In this document: positions 7,426-17,410 of the stretch, in pieces | Numbering within the stretch: the stretch's first letter is position 1 | Layout of the letters: the number at the start of each line of letters is the position of its first letter | Source of the DNA: Nocardioides sp. Root1257 | GTDB taxonomy: Bacteria > Actinomycetota > Actinomycetes > Propionibacteriales > Nocardioidaceae | NCBI RefSeq assembly: GCF_001425175.1 | Contig: NZ_LMDV01000008.1 | Span: 1,225,494 to 1,289,493 of the forward strand | DNA: 64,000 nucleotides | Reading direction: 5' to 3' | Program-made: the position numbers and the translations under genes | Notes under the pieces: model-generated | Seen by the model: only the letters and a program-made list of their open reading frames with translations | Databases searched by the model: none | What the model was told of the DNA's origin: nothing

Positions 7426-8793
7426 TCAACCGCGCAGGCGGTCCATCCACTCCTCGACCTCGGTCGAGGTGCGGGGGAGGGCGGCCGACAGGTTCGTCGA
7501 CCCGTCGGCCGTGACGAGGATGTCGTCCTCGATCCGGATGCCGATGCCGCGCAGCTCCTCCGGCACCAGGAGGTCGTCCTCCTGGAAGTACAGCCCCGGC
7601 TCGACGGTGAGGACCATGCCCTCGACGAGGGTGCCCTCGGCGTACGACTCGGGTGCGGCCTGGCCGCAGTCGTGCACGTCCATGCCGAGCATGTGGCTGG
7701 TGCCGTGCAGGGTCCAGCGGGCGTAGACCCGGCTCTCGGGGTCGAGCGCCTCCTCGGCCGAGACCGGCAGCAGCTTCAGGTCCTCGAGACCGTGCGCCAG
7801 CACGTCCATCGCCGCGTTGTGACCGACCCGGAACGCCTCGCCCGGCCGGATCGCCTCGATGCCGGCCTGCTGGGCGGTGTAGACGAGGTCGTAGAGCTCG
7901 CGCTGCAGGCTGGTGAACCGGCCGTCGATCGGCAGCGTGCGGGTCACGTCGGCGGTGTAGAGCGAGGTGTTCTCGACGCCCATGTCGAGCAGCACCAGCT
8001 CGCCCGGCGTGATCGGGCCGGTGTTGTCGATCCAGTGCAGCGTCGTGGCGTGCTTGCCGCCGCCGACGATCGAGTCGTAGCCGATGTCGTTGCCCATCGC
8101 GCGGGCCCGGCGGAAGAAGGTGCCCTCGATCCAGCGCTCGCCGAGCTCGAGCACGCGGTCCCACTCGCGCACGACGTCCTCGAAGCCCAACGTGGTGATG
8201 TCGCACGCCTCCTGGAGCTGCTCGACCTCCCACGCGTCCTTGACGAGGCGCAGCTCGGACGCGACCCGGGCCAGATCGGCGTCGGTCGTGAGGTTGCGGG
8301 TCTTCGGGCCGTCGTCGAAGGACGGCAGGTCGTCGATGTGGCGGACCTCGAGGCCGAGCGAGTCCGACATCTCCTTGAGCGACGGGCGGCGGCCGGCCCA
8401 GAGCTCGCCGTACTGCCGGTCGCGGAAGAACTCGTCGGTGTCGCGCGAGGAGCGCGGGCGGGCGTAGAGCACCGACTCGCCGTCAGCGACCACGAGGACG
8501 GCGTCGCTGGTCTGGTTGCCGGAGAAGTAGGTGTGCGCGGTGTCGGGGCGGAACCGGTAGTCGGTGTCGTAGGCGCGGACCTTGTAGGTGCCGGCCGGGA
8601 GCACCAGCCGCTCGCCCGGGAACGCCTCGGCGAGCCGCTGACGACGCTGCGCCGCCGGGCCCGCGACCGCCGCGACGGGGAGGTCGAGCTCGCGGTCGCC
8701 CCAGCCCTCGCGCATGAACGCGGCGTACGCCGCGGGGACCGCCGGGTCGTGCGACTCGGTCTTGGGTTCGGTGCTGGTCTCGTTCTCGCTCAC
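7426..8793 (-). CDS. Aminopeptidase P family (Xaa-Pro) peptidase
   Basis: A 455-residue cytoplasmic metallopeptidase of the M24B family, removing N-terminal residues that precede proline. The N-terminal domain (to about residue 180) is of the aminopeptidase P type. The pita-bread domain holds the metal ligands in the order expected: D in LLDMGVENTSLYTADVTRT, H in LHGTSHMLGMDVHD, E in TVEPGLYF and E in GIRIEDD. The start is GTG 8793; upstream in-frame codons overlap the divergent prsW promoter and lack domain similarity. Probably housekeeping. Confidence 0.93.
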   Translation of the reverse strand: MSENETSTEPKTESHDPAVPAAYAAFMREGWGDRELDLPVAAVAGPAAQRRQRLAEAFPGERLVLPAGTYKVRAYDTDYRFRPDTAHTYFSGNQTSDAVLVVADGESVLYARPRSSRDTDEFFRDRQYGELWAGRRPSLKEMSDSLGLEVRHIDDLPSFDDGPKTRNLTTDADLARVASELRLVKDAWEVEQLQEACDITTLGFEDVVREWDRVLELGERWIEGTFFRRARAMGNDIGYDSIVGGGKHATTLHWIDNTGPITPGELVLLDMGVENTSLYTADVTRTLPIDGRFTSLQRELYDLVYTAQQAGIEAIRPGEAFRVGHNAAMDVLAHGLEDLKLLPVSAEEALDPESRVYARWTLHGTSHMLGMDVHDCGQAAPESYAEGTLVEGMVLTVEPGLYFQEDDLLVPEELRGIGIRIEDDILVTADGSTNLSAALPRTSTEVEEWMDRLRG

Positions 8794-8838
8794 CCCGTCA
8801 CTGTACGCCGGGAATCCGGCCCTCCGGATCACCCCCGA

Positions 8839-8844
8839 TAGGCT
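8839..8844 (+). promoter_or_regulatory. TAGGCT -10 box, leaderless prsW
   Basis: TAGGCT ends 7 bases before ATG 8852, so the transcript should begin at or next to the start codon. Confidence 0.5.
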
Positions 8845-8851
8845 GCCGTCC

Positions 8852-9985
8852 ATGCCCGGGAACCATCGTGAGAGCGCCGTGTCGTCGGCTGCGTTCACGG
8901 TCGTGGTGACGGTGCTGGTCGGCCTCGGTGCGCTGCTGATCCTGGCGATCGCCGCGCTCTCCGGCGCACCGTCGAGCATCGCCCTCGGTGCCCTGCTGGC
9001 CGCCGTCCCGGTCGGGCCGATCGTGGCCTGCTACCTGTGGTTGGACCGCTACGAGCCCGAGCCGCGCAGCCTGCTGGCCGCCGGCCTGCTGTGGGGCTGC
9101 TTCGTCGCCACCGCGGCCGCGATCCTGCTCCAGGGCATCGGCGGCCTGGTCGCGGGCTTCACCGACCAGCAGACGCTCGAGATCGTCGCGCCGGTGACCG
9201 AGGAGGCGTGCAAGGGCCTCTTCCTGATCCTGCTGCTGTGGTGGCGCCGCGCGGAGCTCGACGGCGTCCTCGACGGCATCGTGTACGCCGGGATGGTGGG
9301 CGTCGGCTTCGCCTTCACCGAGAACATCTTCTACCTGGCCGCTGCCTACAACGGCACCGACGGCCTCGGCCCGGGCGGCACCGAGGCGGTCACGTCCACG
9401 TTCGTGCTGCGGTGCGTGATCAGCCCCTTCGCGCACCCGCTCTTCACGACCTTCACCGGCATCGGCGTCGGCCTCGCGGTCAACGCCCGCAGCACGGGCG
9501 GGCGGGTGCTGTGGCCGCTCGCCGGCTACGGGTGCGCGGTCGTGGCGCACGCCGTCTGGAACACGGCCTCGGCCTACGACCTCGGGCACTTCGCCGTGAC
9601 CTTCCTGGTGCTGATGACCCCGGTGTTCATCGCGGTCGTCGGCCTGGCTGTCTGGTCGCGGAGCTCCGAGCGCCGGATGCTCGCCTCGGCCCTCACCGAC
9701 GCGGCCTCGCGCGGGCTGGTCCCGGCGACCGACATCGGGTGGGTCGTCGACCTGTCCGCCAGGCGTCAGAGCCGGGCGTACGCACGCCAGCAGGGAGGCC
9801 GCGACGGCGAGCGTGCGATGCGCGAGTACCAGCAGGCTGCCATCGAGCTCGGGTTTCTCCACTACCGTTACCTGCGAGGCACGCCGCCGCCCGACTACGC
9901 GGCCCGCGGCCAGCAGTTCCTCCAGAGGATCGACGCGCTCCGTCCGTCGATCGCCTTCCCCGGACAGGTGGTACCGACCAGATGA
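8852..9985 (+). CDS. PrsW-family intramembrane metalloprotease
   Basis: A 377-residue polytopic membrane protein with the PrsW motifs: EE in the TEEACKG segment, EN in AFTENIFY, the histidine in SPFAHPLF and H in VVAHAVWN. PrsW of Bacillus cleaves the anti-sigma factor RsiW; the target here is unknown and no anti-sigma gene is nearby. The soluble C-terminal tail after about residue 270 is basic. The start ATG 8852 follows a TAGGCT -10 box and no ribosome binding site. The stop overlaps the next gene's ATG by 4 bases, so the protease is translationally coupled to the dynamin-like GTPase. Confidence 0.9.
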   Translation: MPGNHRESAVSSAAFTVVVTVLVGLGALLILAIAALSGAPSSIALGALLAAVPVGPIVACYLWLDRYEPEPRSLLAAGLLWGCFVATAAAILLQGIGGLVAGFTDQQTLEIVAPVTEEACKGLFLILLLWWRRAELDGVLDGIVYAGMVGVGFAFTENIFYLAAAYNGTDGLGPGGTEAVTSTFVLRCVISPFAHPLFTTFTGIGVGLAVNARSTGGRVLWPLAGYGCAVVAHAVWNTASAYDLGHFAVTFLVLMTPVFIAVVGLAVWSRSSERRMLASALTDAASRGLVPATDIGWVVDLSARRQSRAYARQQGGRDGERAMREYQQAAIELGFLHYRYLRGTPPPDYAARGQQFLQRIDALRPSIAFPGQVVPTR

Positions 9986-11694
9986 CGGTCACTCCCGACC
10001 ACGACTCGCGCATGCTCACGGCGCTCGTGCAGCTGCACGACGCGCTCAAGGCCGCGCCGCTGGCACTCGACGTACCGGGTGCCGCGGAGCTGCGCGTGTC
10101 CCGCCAGCAGCTGATCGAGCAGCTCGAGGACTACGTCCTGCCCCGGCAGATGACGGTCGAGGCGCCGCTGCTCGCGGTCGTCGGCGGGTCCACGGGCGCC
10201 GGCAAGTCGACGCTGGTCAACTCGCTCGTCGGCCGCCGCGTGACCGCGCCCGGCCTGCTCCGCCCGACGACCCGCTCCGCGGTCCTGGTCCACCACCCCG
10301 ACGACGCGCAGTGGTTCGGGCAGGACCGGCTGCTGCCCGAGCTGGTCCGCGTCGAGCAGCCCACCGACGACCGGCACTCGCTCCAGCTGGTCGCCTCCGA
10401 CACGATGCCGCCCGGCCTCGCGATCCTGGACGCCCCCGACGTCGACTCCGTCGAGGAGGGCAACCGGGTCCTGGCGACCCAGCTGCTGGCCGCGGCCGAC
10501 CTGTGGCTCTTCGTCACCTCGGCGGCGCGCTACTCCGACCAGGTCCCGTGGGAGCACCTCAAGCGCGCAGCCGACCGGTCCACCTCCGTCGCGATCGTCC
10601 TGGACCGGACGCCCGCCGACGCCGTCCGCACCGTCGCCACCCACCTGGCCCGGATGCTCGCGGCGCGCGGTCTCAAGGACTCGCCGCTCTTCACGGTCGC
10701 CGAGGCGCCGGTCTCGGAGGACGGCCTCCTGGACGCGAGCGTGGTCGCCGACGTGCGCGCCTGGCTGGTGTCGCTCGCCGAGGACCCGGGCGCCCGCTCC
10801 GCCGTGGTCCGGCAGACCCTCGACGGCACCGTTCGCTCCCTGGCCCGCCAGGCGCACGGCCTCGCCGACGCCCTCACCCTCCAGCTCAACGCCGCCAGCG
10901 CGCTGCGCGACGCCGCCACCACGGCGTACGACGAGGCGGAGCAGCGCGCCGTCGCCGCGGCCACCGACGGGACCCTGCTCCGCGGCGAGGTCGCCGTGCG
11001 GTGGCGCGAGTTCGCCGGCACGGGAGAGCTGCTGCGCTCGCTCGAGGGCCGCGTCGGCCTGATCCGGGACCGGCTCGTCAACGCGGTCAAGGGCTCCGGC
11101 CAGCAGGCCGAGCGCGTCGCGGTCGCCATCGAGTCGGCCGTCGAGCTGATGGTCGTCGACCACGCGGAGGACGCCGCGACGGCGACCGCCGCCGCCTGGG
11201 CCGAGCTCGGCACCGCCGGCCCGGTCCTCGCCGGCGCCGACGACCTGGGTCGCGCGTCCGGCGGCCTGCGGCGCAGCGTCGAGGGCGAGGTGCGGGCCTG
11301 GCAGCAGCAGCTGACCGAGCTCGTGAAGGCCGACGACGCCGATCGCCGTACCTCTCGCTACCTGGCCTACGGCGCCCGCGGCCTCGCCGTGACGCTGGCC
11401 GTCACCGTCCTCGCGGACACCGCGCCCGGCGACCGCGAGAGCGGGGCCGAGGTCGGCCGCACGCTGCTCGACGCGGTCTTCGGGGAGCACGCCGCGTCGC
11501 TCGTCGCCCGGGGCCGGGCCGACCTGGAGCGCCGGATCGGCTCGCTCATCGCCGCCGAGCGCGGTCGCGCGCTCGGCCTCCTCGACGGGCTCGGGCTCGA
11601 CGGCGAGGCGGGCCGTCTCGTCCGCTCCGCCGCGCGGCGGGTCGACGACCGACGCTACGAGCAGAGTCGGCCCGACAGCGAACCCCTGCCCTGA
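9982..11694 (+). CDS. Dynamin-like GTPase, first of pair
   Basis: A 570-residue protein with a P-loop GGSTGAGKST at 68-77, a switch-like TTRS, the G3 segment DAPD, and LDRT in the place of a canonical NKxD G4 motif. The long helical C-terminal half includes one weak hydrophobic helix near 455-475. This architecture matches the bacterial dynamin-like proteins that occur in adjacent pairs in actinobacteria and remodel membrane, for example at septa. ATG 9982 overlaps the prsW stop by 4 bases. The second GTPase begins 87 bases downstream. Confidence 0.85.
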   Translation: MTVTPDHDSRMLTALVQLHDALKAAPLALDVPGAAELRVSRQQLIEQLEDYVLPRQMTVEAPLLAVVGGSTGAGKSTLVNSLVGRRVTAPGLLRPTTRSAVLVHHPDDAQWFGQDRLLPELVRVEQPTDDRHSLQLVASDTMPPGLAILDAPDVDSVEEGNRVLATQLLAAADLWLFVTSAARYSDQVPWEHLKRAADRSTSVAIVLDRTPADAVRTVATHLARMLAARGLKDSPLFTVAEAPVSEDGLLDASVVADVRAWLVSLAEDPGARSAVVRQTLDGTVRSLARQAHGLADALTLQLNAASALRDAATTAYDEAEQRAVAAATDGTLLRGEVAVRWREFAGTGELLRSLEGRVGLIRDRLVNAVKGSGQQAERVAVAIESAVELMVVDHAEDAATATAAAWAELGTAGPVLAGADDLGRASGGLRRSVEGEVRAWQQQLTELVKADDADRRTSRYLAYGARGLAVTLAVTVLADTAPGDRESGAEVGRTLLDAVFGEHAASLVARGRADLERRIGSLIAAERGRALGLLDGLGLDGEAGRLVRSAARRVDDRRYEQSRPDSEPLP

Positions 11695-11781
11695 TCCCGT
11701 CGTCCGAGGGTCCAGGCCCTAGGGTGGTAGGTGCACTGTCACGAAGGAACACGCCCTGCTGCGGGCAGGTCGAGGGAGAAG

Positions 11782-13437
11782 ATGACGTCCTTGCTCGAGG
11801 GGACCGACCGGCTGGTCACCCGCGGTACCGACATCGGTGCCCGCATCGACGGTCTCGACGGCGCCGCCACGGCCGCCCGGGGCCGTCTGGATGACGGGCT
11901 CGTCGACGACGCCCGAGGCGTGGTCGACCGCGCCGCCGGCCGCCTGAAGCTCTCCGCGACCCACACGGTCGTCGGGATCGCCGGCGCGACCGGCTCCGGC
12001 AAGTCGTCCACCTTCAACGCGCTGACCGGGCTGGAGCTCTCCGCCGTCGGCGTACGCCGTCCGACCACGTCGTGGGCGACGGCCTGCGTGTGGGGACGCG
12101 ACGGGGCCGACGAGCTCCTCGAGTGGCTCGGCATCCCGCCGCGGCACCAGACCACCCGTGACTCGATGCTCGACCTGGGCCGCAGCGACCAGCAGGTCGA
12201 GCTCGACGGCGTCGTGCTCCTGGACCTGCCCGACCACGACTCCACCGAGGTCGCCCACCACCTCGAGGTCGACCGCCTGGTCTCCCTCGCCGACCTGCTG
12301 GTGTGGGTCGTCGACCCGCAGAAGTACGCCGACGCCGCGATCCACGACCGCTACCTCAAGCCGTCGGTGGAGCAGCAGGACGTCCTGCTCGTCGTGCTCA
12401 ACCACATCGACACCGTGCCCGAGGAGCGTCGCCAGTCGATGCTCGACGACATCCGGCGCCTCCTCGACGAGGACGGCCTCGACCGGGTGCCGGTGCTGCC
12501 GATCAGCGCGCGCCTGGGCACCGGGATCCCCGAGCTGCGTGCCGAGATCGCGCGCCGCTCCGCCGAGAAGCAGTCGACCCGCGCCCGCCTCGACGCCGAC
12601 ATCCGCGAGGCGGCCGGCAAGCTCGCCGAGGCCAACGGCGACGTCCAGACCCGGGTGGTCGAGCCGACGCAGGTCGCCGAGCTCGACGACGCCTTCGCCG
12701 ACGCGGCCGGCGTGCCGGTCGTCGTCGAGGCGCTCGAGCGGTCGCTGCGCAGGCGGGGCAACCGGGCGACCGGCTGGCCGGTCCTCGGGTGGCTCGCCGG
12801 CATCAAGTCCGACCCCCTCAAGCGCCTCGACCTCGACCTCGGCGAGGACGGCCGCCGGCTCAGCGGGCGGACCCGGGCCGCCCTGCCCGAGGCCACCCAG
12901 GTGCAGCGCGCCCGGGTCGACGACGAGGTGCGCGGCTTCGCCGACAAGCTCAGCGCCGGCATGACCCCGTCGTGGGTCGCCGCCGTGCGCCGGGGCGCCG
13001 CGTCGCGCCTGGACCAGCTCGGCGACCGACTCGACCAGGCGCTCGCCGACACCGACCTCGGCGCCGCCCGCCTGCCGGCGTGGGCCGGCATCGTGCGCGT
13101 CCTCCAGTGGCTGCTGCTGCTCGCTGCCGTCGCCGGCCTCGTGTGGACCGCCGCGCTGGCCGGCCTGGGCCGGCTCGACGACCCGGACACGATGTCGGTC
13201 GGCGGCGTCGCCCTCGCGCTCGTGCTGCTGGTCGGGGGCGTGGTGGTCGGGCTGGTCCTCGGGCTCGTCTGCCGCGTGCTGGTGCGAGGGATGGCGCGTC
13301 GGCGTGCGGGCCGCGCCGACGAGCGGCTGCGTGAGGGCGTCAACACCGTCACCCACGAGCTGGTCATCGAGCCGGTCGAGGCCGAGCTCGCGGCGTACGC
13401 CGCGGTCCGCGAGGGCCTCGCCCGCGCCCACGCCTGA
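11782..13437 (+). CDS. YfjP/dynamin-like GTPase with two C-terminal membrane helices
   Basis: A 551-residue GTPase with G1 GATGSGKSS at 68-76, G2 within RRPTTSW, G3 DLPD, G4 NHID and G5 ISA. Two membrane helices lie near 434-460 and 474-500. The GTP-binding domain resembles Era/YfjP GTPases, and the helix hairpin suggests membrane insertion, as in two-component bacterial dynamins. ATG 11782 follows GAGGGAGAAG. A TAGGGT -10 box at 11720-11725 suggests its own promoter in addition to read-through from the first GTPase. I infer that the two proteins act as a heteromeric membrane-remodelling pair. Confidence 0.87.
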   Translation: MTSLLEGTDRLVTRGTDIGARIDGLDGAATAARGRLDDGLVDDARGVVDRAAGRLKLSATHTVVGIAGATGSGKSSTFNALTGLELSAVGVRRPTTSWATACVWGRDGADELLEWLGIPPRHQTTRDSMLDLGRSDQQVELDGVVLLDLPDHDSTEVAHHLEVDRLVSLADLLVWVVDPQKYADAAIHDRYLKPSVEQQDVLLVVLNHIDTVPEERRQSMLDDIRRLLDEDGLDRVPVLPISARLGTGIPELRAEIARRSAEKQSTRARLDADIREAAGKLAEANGDVQTRVVEPTQVAELDDAFADAAGVPVVVEALERSLRRRGNRATGWPVLGWLAGIKSDPLKRLDLDLGEDGRRLSGRTRAALPEATQVQRARVDDEVRGFADKLSAGMTPSWVAAVRRGAASRLDQLGDRLDQALADTDLGAARLPAWAGIVRVLQWLLLLAAVAGLVWTAALAGLGRLDDPDTMSVGGVALALVLLVGGVVVGLVLGLVCRVLVRGMARRRAGRADERLREGVNTVTHELVIEPVEAELAAYAAVREGLARAHA

Positions 13438-13573
13438 CCCTTCCGAGCCACGTCTCGTCCACAGGGCAGGCCTCTGACAGCCTGGTCCCCAGACGTCTCC
13501 GCCACGGCCGGCCGCTGTCGGTGCCGGCGCCCAGTCTCGAACCGTCCACCTGGATCGAGACGAGGAGAAGAAG

Positions 13574-13996
13574 ATGTCCGACAGCACCATCACCGTGCGC
13601 GGCTGGCTCGGGGGAGACGTGAACCTGCGCGAGGCGGGCGGCGCCCCGGTCGCGAGCTTCCGGCTCGCGTGCTCACCGCGGAAGTACAACCGCCGGACCG
13701 ACACGTGGTCGGAGGGCATGACGCAGTGGTACTCCGTGACTGCCTGGCGGGCGCTGGCCGAGAACTGTGCCCGCTCGCTGCGCCGGGGTGACCCCGTCGT
13801 CGTGCACGGTCGCCTGGAGACGCGCACCTACGTCAACGGCAACGACGTGGAGGTGCTCAGCTTCGAGATCGACGCCGTCCACGTCGGTCACGACCTGAGC
13901 CGGGGCACCAGCGCCTTCACGAAGACGCAGCGCGCCGAGCCGGCGACCACGACCGACCCCGCCAGCGAGGAGGCGAGGCCCGAGCAGGCGGCGTAG
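13574..13996 (+). CDS. ssb: Single-stranded DNA-binding protein (SSB paralogue)
   Basis: A 140-residue protein with one OB fold across residues 1-110 (TVRGWLGGDV, FRLACSPRKYN, WYSVTAWRALAENC, GDPVVVHGRL). The usual acidic SSB tail ending DDDIPF is absent; the tail is instead threonine-, glutamate- and alanine-rich. This is therefore probably a secondary SSB (as in the competence-linked SsbB type) rather than the replication SSB beside rpsF. The start ATG follows GAGGAGAAG. Confidence 0.88.
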   Translation: MSDSTITVRGWLGGDVNLREAGGAPVASFRLACSPRKYNRRTDTWSEGMTQWYSVTAWRALAENCARSLRRGDPVVVHGRLETRTYVNGNDVEVLSFEIDAVHVGHDLSRGTSAFTKTQRAEPATTTDPASEEARPEQAA

Positions 13997-14063
13997 CCCA
14001 GCGACGCCGGTCGAGGGCCGAGACGCCGGAGACCCCGATCGGGTCCCCTCGGGGTCCGGCAAC

Positions 14064-14069
14064 TAGGCT
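14064..14069 (+). promoter_or_regulatory. TAGGCT -10 box, leaderless ettA
   Basis: TAGGCT ends 8 bases before ATG 14078, and no ribosome binding site is present, which implies a leaderless transcript. Confidence 0.5.
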
Positions 14070-14077
14070 CGGGGACC

Positions 14078-15760
<1,683 letters not shown>

Positions 15761-16270
15761 TCAGGTCCGCTCCGCGTCCCTGATCTCCATCTCGGGGTGC
15801 GCGGCGATCAGGTTGTCGGCGACGGCGTCCATGACCCGGCCGAGCGCCGCGAAGTCCTCGCGGCTGGCCAGGTCGACGAGGTGCTCGCGCACCCCGCTGA
15901 CGTGGAGCGGCGCCATCCGGCCGAGCAGGTCGTAGCCCGTGTCGGTCATGCTCGCCACGACGCCGCGCCCGTCCTCGGGTGAGCTGCTCCGGACGACCAG
16001 GCCGGCGCGCTCCATCCGGGTGATCGTGTGCGTCACCCGGCTGCGGCTGTGGGCCAACGCGTCGGCGAGCTGCGCCATCCGCATCCGCCGGCCGTCGCTC
16101 TCGGAGAGCCGCACGAGGATCTCGTACTCGACGAGCGACAGGTCGCAGCTGCGACGCAGGTCGTCGTCGAGACGGTCCAGCAGGAGAGTCATGCCCACGA
16201 TCAGCGCACGCCAGGAGCGCTGCTGATCTTCATCCAGCCAGGGAGTCTGGCCGCCACCCGAGTCGGTCAC
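15761..16270 (-). CDS. MarR-family transcriptional regulator
   Basis: A 169-residue winged-helix regulator. The DNA-binding core runs from about 50 to 120 (SLVEYEILVRLSES, MAQLADALAHSRSRVTHTI, MERAGLVVR, SPEDGRGV), followed by dimerisation helices. The start is GTG 16270. It is divergent from the AlkZ-like gene across 48 bases, which is the likely operator region. The ligand is unknown. Confidence 0.9.
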   Translation of the reverse strand: MTDSGGGQTPWLDEDQQRSWRALIVGMTLLLDRLDDDLRRSCDLSLVEYEILVRLSESDGRRMRMAQLADALAHSRSRVTHTITRMERAGLVVRSSSPEDGRGVVASMTDTGYDLLGRMAPLHVSGVREHLVDLASREDFAALGRVMDAVADNLIAAHPEMEIRDAERT

Positions 16271-16318
16271 CCGGGCAGTGTAGGACGGCCCGTCGGTGGA
16301 CTGCCGCAGGATAGGGCC

Positions 16319-17407
16319 ATGAGCGCGCCACCGACGATCAGCCGCGACCAGGTGCTGCGGTTCCGGGTCGCGGCCCAGCAGCTCGACCGCAGCGGACGCC
16401 ACCGCGACGCTGCGATCCTCGACCTCGGCGCGCAGGACACCGGACCCGACGGCGCGCGGTGGGCGCTCGAGATCCGCGGCGCACACGTGCCGGACGACGA
16501 CCTCGTGCTCGCCTGGACCCTGCGCGGTGCGCCGCACGCCTACCGACGGTCCGAGGTCGCCCAGGTCGCGACCGCCGTCGCGCCGTGGAGCGAGGCCGAC
16601 GCGGCCAAGCGGATCTTCGATGCCGCCCGGCAGCTCAAGAAGGCGGGCATCCCCGTCCTCGACGCTCTCGACCACGTCGCCGCGGAGATGCGCGAGATCG
16701 CCGCCCGTCCGGTGACGAAGGGCGAGATGTCCGGGGCGCTGACCGACCGACTCGGCGACCCCTACGTGCGCTGGTGCGAGCGCTGCCGGGCGACGCACAC
16801 CTACGAGCAGCCGTTCCGGCTCTCGGCTCTCCAGGCCGGCCTCGAGCTCGAGCCCGGCACGTCCCCACCGGTGCTGCGCCGGATCCCGCGCTGGCGCGGC
16901 GCGGCGAAGACCGTGCCCGAGCACCTCGATCTCGTGCGCGCCGTGCTGCGCCTCTTCGGACCGGCGAGCCCGAAGATGGTCTCGGAGTACGTCGACGCGA
17001 CCGTCCGCGACGTCAAGGAGCGCTGGCCCGAGGACATCGTGGCGGTCGAGGTCGAGGGCACGCGGCTCGACGTCCTGGCCGACGACGTGGAGGCGCTGCT
17101 CGACCCGCCCACGGCGGACGGCACCCGCCTGCTGGGTCCGTTCGACCTCTTCCTGCAGGGCCGCGACCGGGCGCTGGTGGTCCGCGACCCCGATGCCCGC
17201 TCCGACCTGTGGCGCACCATCGGACGGCCCGGGGGAGTCCTGGTCGGCTCCGAGGTGGTCGGGTCGTGGCGCCCGCGCAGCAAGGGCGACCGGCTCCAGG
17301 TGGCCGTCACCGTCTGGGACGGCTCGGACCTGCCCGACGGGGTCGAGGAGCAAGCAGAACGCCTGGCCGCGTTCCGCGGCCAGGCGTTCTCGGGGTTCGT
17401 GCCGTAG
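16319..17407 (+). CDS. Winged-helix DNA-binding protein of the AlkZ/HTH_42 family
   Basis: A 362-residue protein with the layout of the HTH_42 family, which includes the DNA glycosylases AlkZ and YcaQ. It has an N-terminal LRFRVAAQQLDR helix, a GAQDTG segment where the family carries its glutamine motif, an LAWTLRGAPHAY strand, and winged-helix repeats ending in a beta-barrel-like domain. Base-excision repair of alkylated or crosslinked DNA is possible but not shown, because the canonical QxQ motif is only partly matched. The start ATG 16319 lies just past GGATAGGG. The stop is 3 bases from the convergent thiolase stop. Confidence 0.75.
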   Translation: MSAPPTISRDQVLRFRVAAQQLDRSGRHRDAAILDLGAQDTGPDGARWALEIRGAHVPDDDLVLAWTLRGAPHAYRRSEVAQVATAVAPWSEADAAKRIFDAARQLKKAGIPVLDALDHVAAEMREIAARPVTKGEMSGALTDRLGDPYVRWCERCRATHTYEQPFRLSALQAGLELEPGTSPPVLRRIPRWRGAAKTVPEHLDLVRAVLRLFGPASPKMVSEYVDATVRDVKERWPEDIVAVEVEGTRLDVLADDVEALLDPPTADGTRLLGPFDLFLQGRDRALVVRDPDARSDLWRTIGRPGGVLVGSEVVGSWRPRSKGDRLQVAVTVWDGSDLPDGVEEQAERLAAFRGQAFSGFVP

Positions 17408-17410
17408 CGG

